Made by a program: the position numbers and the translations under genes. DNA of 64,000 nucleotides from Evansella alkalicola (GTDB lineage Bacteria > Bacillota > Bacilli > Bacillales > Salisediminibacteriaceae): NCBI RefSeq assembly GCF_019042735.1, contig NZ_JAHQCR010000053.1, forward strand, positions 1 to 64,000, read 5' to 3'. The notes below the pieces were generated by a model. It saw only the letters and a list, made by a program, of their open reading frames with translations, did no database searches and was not told the origin of the DNA. Positions 16,438 through 24,456 of this stretch are shown piece after piece. Position 1 is the stretch's first letter, and each line of letters begins with the position of its first letter.

Positions 16438-16572
16438 TCATGCTGATGATACCGTTTTCGATTTTTGACGTAGAAAGTTCCGAATCTCCTCGTTCGTCAT
16501 CCCCATTAATATTGCTTCCTTGATCAATTCCGCCCATTCAGAATCCAATTGGCTAACAGTTTCCCTTTCCAT
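16438..16572 (-). CDS. sinI: Antirepressor SinI
   Basis: A 44-codon gene, short enough to be missed by length cut-offs. The product reads MERETVSQLDSEWAELIKEA, then ILMGMTNEEIRNFL and a short polar tail. The core LDSEWxxLxxEAxxxGxxxEExRxFL matches the C-terminal segment of the SinR in this window (residues 73-97), the hallmark of SinI, which binds SinR and dislodges it from DNA. ATG follows GGGAGG closely and AAGGGGG by eleven bases. It is not next to sinR, as it is in B. subtilis, but lies beyond the tasA operon under a c-di-GMP riboswitch leader. Confidence 0.88.
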   Translation of the reverse strand: MERETVSQLDSEWAELIKEAILMGMTNEEIRNFLRQKSKTVSSA

Positions 16573-16590
16573 TCCTCCCAGTTCCCCCTT

Positions 16591-16612
16591 AAAAACTCTG
16601 CCCGATAGGCAG
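16591..16612 (-). terminator. Expression platform: terminator-like hairpin of the sinI leader
   Basis: On the reverse strand CTGCC (16608-16612) pairs with GGCAG (16598-16602), followed two bases later by five T (16591-16595). TGCC of the first arm is also the closing strand of the aptamer's P1 helix, so aptamer and hairpin exclude each other. Ligand binding should therefore favour read-through. The stem is only 5 bp, so termination strength is uncertain. Confidence 0.6.
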
Positions 16613-16706
16613 CCCGGCGATCATAGGCTTATCGTCTTATTTGATATGTAAATGCCCTTAGACCCGTAGCTTTGCGTCCCTACCTTTCAATAGGTATGCC
16701 ATTGTC
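16606..16706 (-). promoter_or_regulatory. Cyclic di-GMP-I (GEMM) riboswitch upstream of sinI
   Basis: The reverse strand shows the GEMM-I core in order: GGCA, a 6-bp stem closed by a GAAA tetraloop (CCTATT-GAAA-GGTAGG), the invariant GACGCAAAGC, CTACGGGTCTAAGG, a variable arm, and CGCCGGGCTGCC closing on the first GGCA. The tetraloop hairpin and the GACGCAAAGC segment can be laid over the Vibrio Vc2 aptamer almost position by position. It ends 34 bases before the sinI start codon, on the same strand, with no gene between. This is the strongest regulatory call in the window. Confidence 0.92.
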
Positions 16707-16712
16707 AAACGG

Positions 16713-17042
16713 GGAGGTAAAAAAATTGATCATTCCACTCAAAACGAATGAGCATCAGTTATTAACTCAAGTATAGTCGAACCGTTCAAAATAGTGTGCA
16801 GAATATTGTCGTATCTCAAAAATGTGACTTTAGACTTATGTTATCTCCTATAAAAATATAAATAACACCAATTAACGACAATTACTGCTTTTTTTATATA
16901 AGTCATGTAACATATTTTTAGTAGTCCTCCATTTGTGAAATAAATTCAAATTCGACAATCTTATCGTTCCCTCACTTATACTCACTCCTGATATATACGA
17001 CGAATAAAGGGGAATTTATGCCTACTTTTTAATCAAAAATAA
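16713..17042. other. Promoter region of sinI with Spo0A-like boxes
   Basis: AT-rich, without a gene. It holds TTGAAC (near 16785) and TATACT (near 16772) on the reverse strand, and an exact inverse 0A box TTCGACA at 16951-16957 with near matches at 16775 and 16805. CCTCCCC (16711-16717, reverse strand) is complementary to the sinI ribosome site. The -35/-10 assignment is not firm. Confidence 0.35.
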
Positions 17043-17073
17043 AACAACCCTGTAAATAGCTGACAGGGTTGTT
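17043..17073 (-). terminator. Terminator of the NfeD-like gene
   Basis: AACAACCCTG (17043-17052) pairs with CAGGGTTGTT (17064-17073), followed on the reverse strand by TTTTATTTTT. Confidence 0.88.
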
Positions 17074-17089
17074 CTTCACCTATATTATT

Positions 17090-17719
17090 CTATGATTCAG
17101 GTACAACGACAATGCGTGTACCATCTGCAGATATGACTCGAATCTTTTGATTAGGCTCAAGCCATTGATTATCAGAAGTTGCACTATAAAGCTTTCCATC
17201 TACATCAATGGTTCCCGTTGGACGGAATGGTGTTTTCGTAACGCCCGTTTTACCAATCAGGTCCTTGTAGGATTCGTTCATGGAATTATAACCAAGATCA
17301 CTCGTTAGCTTATCCTTCAACGTCATTTTTGACCACATGTTCCTCGGTGGAAAAACTTTTGTGAACAAATAAGATGTTGGAGCTGCAATGATTAAAGCCA
17401 TGGCCACCAGTGCCCCATATACAATGCCTGGTGCAGGGAGTGCAAGACCAAGAATCATGAGTAAGATACCAAATAATGCAATTGTACCATCGGTAGTTAC
17501 TTTACCGTCAAAAATGATTAACATAAGTCCGATAAGGTAAAGGACTACAATCCATAAACTAGCTCCTGCCGTTAAATGGTAGGAAAAATACATTGCCATA
17601 ATCACGACACCAAGGACTGCAAAAATACCCTTCGCCCTTACCATTAACTCTCCAAAAATAAATAATGTTGCAATAAAGATAACGAAAAAGCCAAAGGAGG
17701 CGTTATCTAATAGTTCCAT
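17090..17719 (-). CDS. NfeD family membrane protein, short form
   Basis: The 209-residue protein has four or five membrane helices (residues 5-115) and a C-terminal OB-fold (about 150-209) with LIGKTGVTKTPFRPTGTI and DGKLYSATS, the NfeD signature. It lacks the N-terminal ClpP-like protease domain of long NfeD proteins. NfeD proteins usually partner flotillins. floA is in the same window but 46 kb away, so a functional pairing is uncertain. ATG start ten bases after AAAGGGGG. Single gene with its own terminator. Confidence 0.85.
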   Translation of the reverse strand: MELLDNASFGFFVIFIATLFIFGELMVRAKGIFAVLGVVIMAMYFSYHLTAGASLWIVVLYLIGLMLIIFDGKVTTDGTIALFGILLMILGLALPAPGIVYGALVAMALIIAAPTSYLFTKVFPPRNMWSKMTLKDKLTSDLGYNSMNESYKDLIGKTGVTKTPFRPTGTIDVDGKLYSATSDNQWLEPNQKIRVISADGTRIVVVPES

Positions 17720-17836
17720 TGTGGTTCCCCCTTTCAAAAAGATCCATTTATCTATTATTTTATCAGATTTTTACCTTCATGTTTATGTACGATATAATAT
17801 TGCCATAAGTTTCAACTAAATTCAAAAAAATTCACA

Positions 17837-17867
17837 AAACTGTGCGGGACCTGGTCCCGCACAGTTT
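17837..17867 (-). terminator. Terminator of the DUF1002 gene
   Basis: A 14-bp perfect stem (17837-17850 with 17854-17867) with a 3-base loop. T-rich sequence follows on the reverse strand. Confidence 0.9.
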
Positions 17868-17875
17868 AGAAAAAG

Positions 17876-18817
17876 TTATATCTTCCTAATATCCACTTCA
17901 CTACTTAAGGCTGTGTCTATCGGCTCCACGTATCCTGGTGAGGAGCTAAACCATCCTTTTACTGAATCGATTAATGCGCTGAAGAAATCGAGGATGGAGC
18001 GAATAAAGCCCTGTCCTTCTTCACTGCTTAGAAAGTCCGTTAAGTTTTCACGAATGTTAGAAATTTGGTTTTGCACTTGATCCCAATCGATATTTAAGTT
18101 TCTCATTCTGTTAAATAAGGAAACTAAGCCATCAAGCTCTGTATCCGTTAACGTCATGCCCAGTTCTCCTGCAAGACGTTGAATGAGTTCACGTAAATCC
18201 TCTTCAGATTGAATATCTTGCTCAGCAATCGCTTCTTTAATTCTTGCCATTAGCTCAGTTGCTTGCTCCACTCCATATTCTTCACCAAGTCGGGCTGTCT
18301 TAACTAACTCCTCGTTAGCCACTTCTTTTTGTTCTTCTGGTATAGCTTCATCACTTGTGATTTCATATGCTTTTAGAAGTCCAGTTAGTGCCCCAGTACC
18401 AGACACGTTAAAAGGTGCTGTTACATAAACGTTAGCATCCTTTACCCCTGCTGTAATTAAGGCGTTCGCGTACATACCTTCTGAAACCCAAGTAATATTG
18501 TTCGTTTCTACATTGATTCCTGATCCCTCATCTGCAACAGTAATCATAGATGAAGAAATAGAGCGACTACCAATGACAGACGAATCAATGTGTCCACCAA
18601 GATAATGACGTTCTTCTTCTATAGAAACAGTAATAATATCAACGGAATCCTCCGTCACTTCCATTTCAGATAAAATACTTTGCCTTTGTTCCTCTGATAA
18701 GTTTTCACCTAATGTTACGATACGTTCTCCTTCTATTGCATCTGCAAAAACCATCGACGAAACAAAAAGCCAAATTGCCATCGTTGCTATTCCAATTTTC
18801 ATTAATTTATTTCTCAT
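17876..18817 (-). CDS. Secreted DUF1002 protein (YpuA-like)
   Basis: The 313-residue protein has a signal peptide (about 4-26, ending SSMVFADA) and then a DUF1002 domain with GGHIDSSVIGSRSISSSMIT and NVYVTAPFNVSGTGALTGLL. Helical segments with Glu/Arg pairs follow. The family, including B. subtilis YpuA, is extracytoplasmic and poorly understood. The start MRNKLMKIG is taken because GAGAGAGGAT precedes it; the longer frame upstream has no signal character. Single gene, strong terminator. Confidence 0.82.
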   Translation of the reverse strand: MRNKLMKIGIATMAIWLFVSSMVFADAIEGERIVTLGENLSEEQRQSILSEMEVTEDSVDIITVSIEEERHYLGGHIDSSVIGSRSISSSMITVADEGSGINVETNNITWVSEGMYANALITAGVKDANVYVTAPFNVSGTGALTGLLKAYEITSDEAIPEEQKEVANEELVKTARLGEEYGVEQATELMARIKEAIAEQDIQSEEDLRELIQRLAGELGMTLTDTELDGLVSLFNRMRNLNIDWDQVQNQISNIRENLTDFLSSEEGQGFIRSILDFFSALIDSVKGWFSSSPGYVEPIDTALSSEVDIRKI

Positions 18818-18948
18818 TTGTTTTTCATCCTCTCTCTCGGAGCTAATTATCTCCATATTAGTAGAAAACACTATATTTTTTTAAAAGAAAAGGGACTTTA
18901 GTGCCAACTTTAATAAAACAATGGTGATTCATGTAACTACATCATTTG

Positions 18949-20172
18949 TTAAGCATCGTTAACAGGTAGTTCCAACTCTTTTTCCTTCACTGTCGAAAGC
19001 CACCCTATGTACAGCCAAAGGATCACTCCTATTAACAGTAGGCTAGAGTATAGAAACATCCACCATTCTTGCATCATCCATTGGCTGTATACTAACGGTC
19101 CGAAAGCTACACCTAGAAACCGAACCATCCCGTATAGTCCAAGGACAATTCCCCTCTCACTCTTAGAGACGCTCGAAGTGACAAAAAGGTTGCAACATGG
19201 AAGAATAAATCCTGCCCCTAATGCGAAAAAAGTTAAAATTGCTATCAACATGAAGAAGGAGTGTTCGATCATTCCAAATATGAGGACGAGCAGCATCATA
19301 CCAAAGCCTGTCCCCATTACCAACCTTGTTCTACCATTATCTCCGCCAATCAACTGGCTTGATAAATAAGATGCGATCGTCATTGCCCCTAGTGGAAGTA
19401 CAAACAGCACCCCTTTTCCAAGTCCATCTACTTGATAAACCCTTTCCGCTTCATAGGATAGATAAACAAGTAGGCCAAACAAAATAAACAAAATCACGCC
19501 ACCTGTGAAAAAAACAGGAAGTAGCCAACTATATTCCCTGCGGACAACTTGCAACACATCTTGTCCATAACCTTTCATGGTGCGATTTGTCGTTGTTCTT
19601 TCCTCAAGTATATACGTTTTTATGGCTAGAAAGGTTACAAAGGTAATCAAGAAATAGAAGAGGAAGGCACTATGCCAGAAAAACATTAATGCTACTATGC
19701 CAAAAAACGGGCTCATCATTTTTCCAAAGCCGTTAAAAACCTCCACTGTTCCTAGGGCTGTACTTCTATTTTTCCCAGTAAACTGATCTCCAATCACTGC
19801 CATTGCCAGTGGTGCCGTTCCCCCAGCTCCTAAACCTTGTATGGCTCGTCCAATCAATAGAAATATATATGATACGCCTTCCCCACCTATGACTACAGAA
19901 ACAAAGGAAATAATACTTCCGAGACAAACGAAGAAAAGGGATACCATAATCACCTTTTTCCTCCCATAATTGTCGGCGAGGAAGCTTATAAAAGGAATGA
20001 TAAGTGCTGCTGGAACAGAAAATACCGTTAACAACAGGCCTGCTTCTGCGGGGGTCAGTCCCATAGATGCTTCAATTGATGGGAGAATCGGAATGAACAT
20101 GGAGTTCCCGATTACCATGACAAACGGCAAGAAACCTAGAACAATCATTATTAATTTATCTTTGCGATCCAT
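18949..20172 (-). CDS. MFS drug-efflux-type transporter
   Basis: The 407-residue protein has twelve membrane helices, with the MFS signature FLADNYGRKKVIMVS between helices 2 and 3 and GxGxGGTAPLAM in helix 5, as in the 12-TM drug:H+ antiporter group (Bmr/TetA-like). The substrate cannot be told. The ATG start MDRKDK is preferred; an in-frame GTG three codons upstream sits too close to AGGA. It stands alone, divergent from yqfZ. Confidence 0.82.
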   Translation of the reverse strand: MDRKDKLIMIVLGFLPFVMVIGNSMFIPILPSIEASMGLTPAEAGLLLTVFSVPAALIIPFISFLADNYGRKKVIMVSLFFVCLGSIISFVSVVIGGEGVSYIFLLIGRAIQGLGAGGTAPLAMAVIGDQFTGKNRSTALGTVEVFNGFGKMMSPFFGIVALMFFWHSAFLFYFLITFVTFLAIKTYILEERTTTNRTMKGYGQDVLQVVRREYSWLLPVFFTGGVILFILFGLLVYLSYEAERVYQVDGLGKGVLFVLPLGAMTIASYLSSQLIGGDNGRTRLVMGTGFGMMLLVLIFGMIEHSFFMLIAILTFFALGAGFILPCCNLFVTSSVSKSERGIVLGLYGMVRFLGVAFGPLVYSQWMMQEWWMFLYSSLLLIGVILWLYIGWLSTVKEKELELPVNDA

Positions 20173-20404
20173 ATAAATCACAATCCTATTTATGACTTCA
20201 ACAGTTTAGTTTTAACACAATTTATTCTCTTTATTAAATGGCTCTTTAAATTTGATATAAAATTTAATAGAATTTCTCTATTAAATCGGAATATTTTAAT
20301 AGAGTCCGCATAGAATGTATTAATAATAGGAAAAGTCGATACGTTTTAGATTCAATAAAAAGTTGAAACAGCTTCAAAAATAAAAGGACAAGGAGTTGTG
20401 CGTC

Positions 20405-20806
20405 ATGAGACCATTGCTCGTATTCATCATAATAATGGTTTTTATCATCAGTGCTTTCTATGATTTAAATGTTGGGACGATACCTCACTCTTCCAACATT
20501 CATGCTAATGAAAAAACGGAGGAAACGGTTGATAGCACGGAATCGATACAGGGTAGTAGTGAAACAGATGAACAAACAGGTGGGCAAATAAGTCTTCCTT
20601 ATCAAGAAGTTATTGTGGATTCTGGTCAAACTGTGTATGGGATCGTCAAGGCTCTTCATGAAGGAAAAAACTTTACTGTTGCCCCACACACAGTTGTGGA
20701 AGACTTTGAAGCCCTTAATTCAGATATTGTTGCACATCAAATACTTGTTGGAGAGGTATATAGATTTCCTATATATTACGAGGAAAGTGATGGAGATCAC
20801 TCATAG
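20405..20806 (+). CDS. yqfZ: YqfZ-like exported LysM-type protein
   Basis: The 133-residue protein has an N-terminal signal or anchor (about 3-20), a low-complexity Glu/Ser/Thr linker (about 32-62) and a C-terminal LysM-like fold with VIVDSGQTVYGIVKAL and ending QILVGEVYRFPIY. It sits directly before ispG, as yqfZ does in B. subtilis. ATG nine bases after AAGGAG; an in-frame TTG three codons earlier is less well placed. A wall-binding role is inferred. Confidence 0.7.
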   Translation: MRPLLVFIIIMVFIISAFYDLNVGTIPHSSNIHANEKTEETVDSTESIQGSSETDEQTGGQISLPYQEVIVDSGQTVYGIVKALHEGKNFTVAPHTVVEDFEALNSDIVAHQILVGEVYRFPIYYEESDGDHS

Positions 20807-20953
20807 TTCTTGCCACAAGTGTGAAGTCGTTGGTACAATAGTAAAAGCGCCATCAAATATGTCCCTGTTTAGTAGGGAACATTAAATACGAAAGAGCGCC
20901 AACTTATTTTTCCAAAAAAGAAGTATTGATTTCACATAAAGGGGCGATGAAGT

Positions 20954-22075
20954 GTGACCCAAGTTATTCACCGTACAAAAACAAGAGCTGTAAAAGTTGG
21001 ACCTATCACCATTGGGGGTAGTGATGAAGTCATCATTCAAAGTATGACAATGTCGAAAACACATGATGTGGAAGCGACAGTTGCTGAAATTAAAAGATTA
21101 GAAGAGGCAGGCTGCCAAGTCGTTCGTGTCGCTTGTCCAGATATGAGAGCTGCAGAAGCGATCCCTGAGATTAAAAAGCAAATCAATATTCCACTTGTCG
21201 TGGATATTCATTTCGATTATAAGCTTGCCCTGAAAGCAATTGAAGGCGGCGCTGATAAGATTCGAATTAACCCAGGAAATATAGGACGTCGTGAAAAAGT
21301 AGAAGCTGTTGTTAACGCAGCAAAAGCAAAAGGGATTCCGATCCGAATTGGTGTAAACGCTGGTTCATTGGAAAAGCGTATTCTAGATAAATACGGTTAT
21401 CCAACGGCTGACGGAATGGTGGAGAGTGCCCTTCACCACATTAAGATCCTGGAAGATCTTGATTTCCACGATATAATCGTGTCCATGAAAGCTTCGGATG
21501 TACGACTTGCAATTGAAGCATATGAAAAAGCGTCAAAAACTTTTGATTATCCTCTTCATTTAGGGATTACAGAGTCTGGGACATTATTCTCTGGAACAAT
21601 TAAAAGTGCTGCAGGACTTGGTATCTTGTTAAATCAAGGTATCGGAAGTACAATTCGTATTTCCTTAAGTGCTGATCCAGTGGAAGAAATAAAAGTGGCG
21701 AAAGAGTTGTTAAAATCTTTCGGATTAGCTGCAAACGCTGCAACACTTATTTCTTGCCCAACATGTGGTCGAATTGAGATCGATTTGATCAGTATTGCCA
21801 ATGAAGTCGAAGAATATATCCAAAAAATAAATGCACCACTTAAAATTTCTGTTCTTGGCTGTGCTGTAAACGGTCCAGGAGAAGCAAAAGAAGCGGATAT
21901 CGGAATCGCCGGTGCTCGCGGTGAAGGTCTTTTGTTCCGTAAAGGAAAAACAATTCGAAAAGTTCCAGAAGCGGATATGGTTGAAGAGTTGAAGAAAGAA
22001 ATCGACAAACTAGCCGCAGAACACGAAGAAAAGCAACGCAAAGAAAAAGAACTGGCTGAGTCAAATAATAATTAA
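20954..22075 (+). CDS. ispG: 4-hydroxy-3-methylbut-2-enyl diphosphate synthase IspG (GcpE)
   Basis: The 373-residue 4Fe-4S enzyme performs the penultimate step of the MEP isoprenoid pathway, making HMBPP from the cyclic diphosphate with reduced flavodoxin. It has the TIM barrel (IQSMTMSKTHDVEATV, VDIHFDYKLALKAIEGGADK) and the cluster ligands Cys268 and Cys271 (CPTCGR) and Cys303 (GCAVNGPGEA). The C-terminal tail is charged (Glu/Lys). GTG start nine bases after AAAGGGG. The next enzyme, IspH, is at 40903-41856. Terminator follows. Confidence 0.96.
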   Translation: MTQVIHRTKTRAVKVGPITIGGSDEVIIQSMTMSKTHDVEATVAEIKRLEEAGCQVVRVACPDMRAAEAIPEIKKQINIPLVVDIHFDYKLALKAIEGGADKIRINPGNIGRREKVEAVVNAAKAKGIPIRIGVNAGSLEKRILDKYGYPTADGMVESALHHIKILEDLDFHDIIVSMKASDVRLAIEAYEKASKTFDYPLHLGITESGTLFSGTIKSAAGLGILLNQGIGSTIRISLSADPVEEIKVAKELLKSFGLAANAATLISCPTCGRIEIDLISIANEVEEYIQKINAPLKISVLGCAVNGPGEAKEADIGIAGARGEGLLFRKGKTIRKVPEADMVEELKKEIDKLAAEHEEKQRKEKELAESNNN

Positions 22076-22087
22076 TAAAAAGGAAAA

Positions 22088-22113
22088 TGGCGCACATTTA
22101 ATCATGTGCGCCA
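22088..22113 (+). terminator. Terminator of ispG
   Basis: 10-bp perfect stem TGGCGCACAT/ATGTGCGCCA, with only a modest T-tract. Confidence 0.75.
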
Positions 22114-22189
22114 CTTTCATATATAGGCTACTCATCAATTACAGCCCTTACAACCATCTACACGCTTGGCGAAATTTTAGTTAATATAG

Positions 22190-22618
22190 TTAGGTGACGA
22201 ATGGAGCAAAAAAGACTGCCATTATAATTGTAAACGCACTGATAACCACTGCAGTATATCCTAGTCCTTTGTGACCACGATTAACTGTCATGAACCCTAG
22301 TATCAAGCCGGCACCAGCGAAGATTATCGGAAGGAAGAACAGAGATACAATGGATAGGGCAACAGCCAATGTTCCCATCCCTTTACCTTCATCAGTAACT
22401 GTATCATCTTCCCTTTCCATCTCCCTTGTCCTGTCAGAAGTTATTTCAACTTCCTCTCTTCCACCTAGAAGACCAGGGTTTGGAGCATACTCCGCAGCTG
22501 TTTCTTCACGGTACTCCGACTCTTTATAGTGTTCTGGATCGTACTTTACATCATTGCTTCGCTCATCTTTCACCACATGAAAATCCCTTGGATGCTCATT
22601 ATTATCATAGTGAGACAT
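22190..22618 (-). CDS. yqfX: YqfX-like membrane protein
   Basis: The 142-residue protein has a hydrophilic, acidic N-terminal half (residues 1-75, HYDNNEHPRDFHVVKDE) and two membrane helices (about 80-102 and 115-138) around a glycine-rich turn, NRGHKGLGY. Size, layout and position after ispG match B. subtilis yqfX, of unknown function. ATG start seven bases after AAAGGAGG. Confidence 0.75.
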   Translation of the reverse strand: MSHYDNNEHPRDFHVVKDERSNDVKYDPEHYKESEYREETAAEYAPNPGLLGGREEVEITSDRTREMEREDDTVTDEGKGMGTLAVALSIVSLFFLPIIFAGAGLILGFMTVNRGHKGLGYTAVVISAFTIIMAVFFAPFVT

Positions 22619-22892
22619 CAAAAAACCTCCTTTGCCAAGCCGTGTAAACTTAGTGTGCCATTTCATGGTCTGATTATGGTTGACAATGATTTCAAGTGCT
22701 CATGGAAGCTTATTTCTAGGGATTTATGCATTTAAATAAGTGCTAACCTGAAAATACAAATCATGTGTTGGTGATCGTTTCAGTCCACTCGCTTTCCGTG
22801 TGCGGATGATGAGCATCCTCCAAATTCCGCCTAATAACTTACCCACGTCTTGGGGGCATATAAAAAAACCTAATAAGAAAGGTGACTACACG

Positions 22893-23474
22893 ATGAAAAA
22901 TAAAAAACGATTTGGAATTGATATAGATGGTACTGTAACTGATCCAGCAACGTTCATACCATATATTAATGATCATTTTAGTAAAACTCTGACACTGGAG
23001 GATATTACGGAGTATGATTTATCTGCTCTTTTAGATATTCCAAAGGATGAGTTTTGGAAATGGATGCAGCAGCATGAACCAAATATTTATAAAGAAGCGA
23101 CACTTGCCATGCATGCTAAAAATATATTAACGGACTGGAAAACACATCATGAGCTTTTTTACATCAGTGCTAGACCTACGCAGTTCCATGACCTTACTGC
23201 GGAATGGTTTCAAGCTCAAGAAATTCCATTTGACCACATCCAGCTGTTAGGGTCACACCGAAAACTAGAGGCTGTAAAAGAACATAGTGTGGATATTTTC
23301 TTTGAGGATAAACATGATAACGCTTGTGACATTGCAGAGGATTGCAATATTCCAGTTATTTTATTTGATACACCTTACAATCGAGATGCTGTGCCTCGTG
23401 GAGTTTTTAGAGTGAAAAGTTGGAAGGAAGCAAAAGAGATCGTTGAAGGTTTCTTTCCTTTAAAACAATCCTAA
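22893..23474 (+). CDS. yqfW: HAD-superfamily nucleotidase-like protein YqfW
   Basis: The 193-residue cytoplasmic protein has HAD motif I in FGIDIDGTVTDP (nucleophile Asp9 in this numbering), motif II in LFYISARP and motif IV in IFFEDKHDNA. This is the 5'(3')-deoxyribonucleotidase-like branch (YqfW/YorS). It probably dephosphorylates a small phosphate ester; the substrate is unknown. ATG eight bases after AAAGGTGA; a longer frame upstream lacks a site. The tandem hairpin array begins 35 bases past its stop. Confidence 0.85.
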   Translation: MKNKKRFGIDIDGTVTDPATFIPYINDHFSKTLTLEDITEYDLSALLDIPKDEFWKWMQQHEPNIYKEATLAMHAKNILTDWKTHHELFYISARPTQFHDLTAEWFQAQEIPFDHIQLLGSHRKLEAVKEHSVDIFFEDKHDNACDIAEDCNIPVILFDTPYNRDAVPRGVFRVKSWKEAKEIVEGFFPLKQS

Positions 23475-23508
23475 GAGTAAGAGTGCACACCCTCTAGGAG
23501 CGATGAGC

Positions 23509-23916
23509 GATCTGGTATGAGATTTGGTTTTTTCTATTTTTCATACCTGATCAGGCGTCGATCTGGTATGAGATTTGAATTTTTCCATTTTTCATACCTG
23601 ATCAGGCCTCAATCTGGTATGAGATTTTGTTTTTTCTATTTTTCATACCAGATCAGGCGGCGATCTGGTATGAGATTTCACTTTTTCCATTTTTCATACC
23701 TGATCAAGCGGCGATCTGGTATGAGATTTCACTTTTTCCATTTTTCATACCTGATCAAGCGGCGATCTGGTATGAGATTTGACTTTTTCTAATTTTCATA
23801 CCAGATCAGGCGTCGATCTGGTATGAGATTTGTCTTTTTCCAATTTTCATACCTGATCAAGCGGCAATCTGGTATGAGATTTGATTTATTCTATTTTTCG
23901 TATCCGATCAGGAGGC
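23509..23916. repeat. Eight tandem 51-bp hairpin repeats
   Basis: Eight uninterrupted units of exactly 51 bp start at 23509, 23560, 23611, 23662, 23713, 23764, 23815 and 23866. Each unit is GATCTGGTATGA (first base varies), a variable 20-base T-rich loop, TCATACC(T/A)GATC, and a 7-base linker such as AGGCGTC. The two 12-base arms are inverted; they are perfect in units 3 and 6 and have one mismatch elsewhere. Arms are nearly invariant while loops drift. Because 51 is a multiple of three, a frame stays open through part of it, but no ribosome site supports translation. Confidence 0.92.
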
Positions 23917-24142
23917 GACCAAAAACGCCTCTACCCGATAAGACAATTACAGTCTCCCCCTCAATCAAGATACATTCAAATTCAATCCCCATCTCATCTC
24001 CTATTAGACATACTTCCCCTTCATGACGCCTCTTTATTTAATAAAACGATAAATCAAATGAGTGACTACTCTATTTGTCCACGCCATCTCCAGTTTTTCT
24101 CATATTACTAGAGTATCCTCAAAAAGAAAGGGGGGGGAACAC

Positions 24143-24376
24143 ATGTCAAACAGACGCCAACCAACAGCCGTTCGCTTTCTTTCTGATGACGACATCAACA
24201 AAAACTTAAACAGACTCGACAATGAAAACATCCTAAAAGATAAGAACTTCAACTTTAACATTGCAGATGTAACTGACAGTGGTAATTCGTATGTTGATGT
24301 TTATGTCGATGCAGAGGCTGTCGCTAAGGCGCGCCAAGCGCAACGCCGGCGACAACGTCAAACCGACATCCTATAA
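24143..24376 (+). CDS. Small protein of unknown function, SGNSxVDV family, member 1
   Basis: The 77-residue protein has an acidic/Asn-rich first half (SDDDINKNLNRLDNENILKD), the segment ADVTDSGNSYVDVYVDAEAV (about 42-61) and a very basic end, ARQAQRRRQRQ. I recognise no family. It shares the SGNSxVDVxV motif with the next gene. Its ribosome site is a run of eight G (24130-24137) preceded by GAAA, six bases before ATG. No membrane segment. Terminator follows, so it is transcribed separately from, or attenuated before, its neighbour. Confidence 0.7.
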   Translation: MSNRRQPTAVRFLSDDDINKNLNRLDNENILKDKNFNFNIADVTDSGNSYVDVYVDAEAVAKARQAQRRRQRQTDIL

Positions 24377-24383
24377 CTAATAA

Positions 24384-24418
24384 GGGTGCTAGCTACTGCT
24401 AGTGCCCTGCCCTTTTTT
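24384..24418 (+). terminator. Terminator between the two SGNSxVDV genes
   Basis: GGGTGCTAGC pairs with GCTAGTGCCC (24384-24407, one G-U), with CCTTTTTT a few bases downstream. Confidence 0.72.
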
Positions 24419-24456
24419 AATATATTATGCCCTTGTGGAGGTGGAGGTGCTTTAAT

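Noticed and set aside
22773..22840. Third copy of the GC-rich dispersed repeat upstream of yqfW
   Set aside because: Only a short resemblance (CGCTTTCCGTG, GAGCATCCTCC) remains, too little to call an element.
23517..23792. Open frame of about 91 codons with a 17-residue repeat (MRF-FFxFSYLI) inside the 51-bp array
   Set aside because: The frame exists only because the unit length is a multiple of three; no ribosome site precedes it, and conservation tracks the DNA palindrome rather than codons.
23509..23916. CRISPR array
   Set aside because: Direct adjacency of units, palindromic arms inside each unit, low-complexity loops and no cas genes do not fit repeat-spacer structure.
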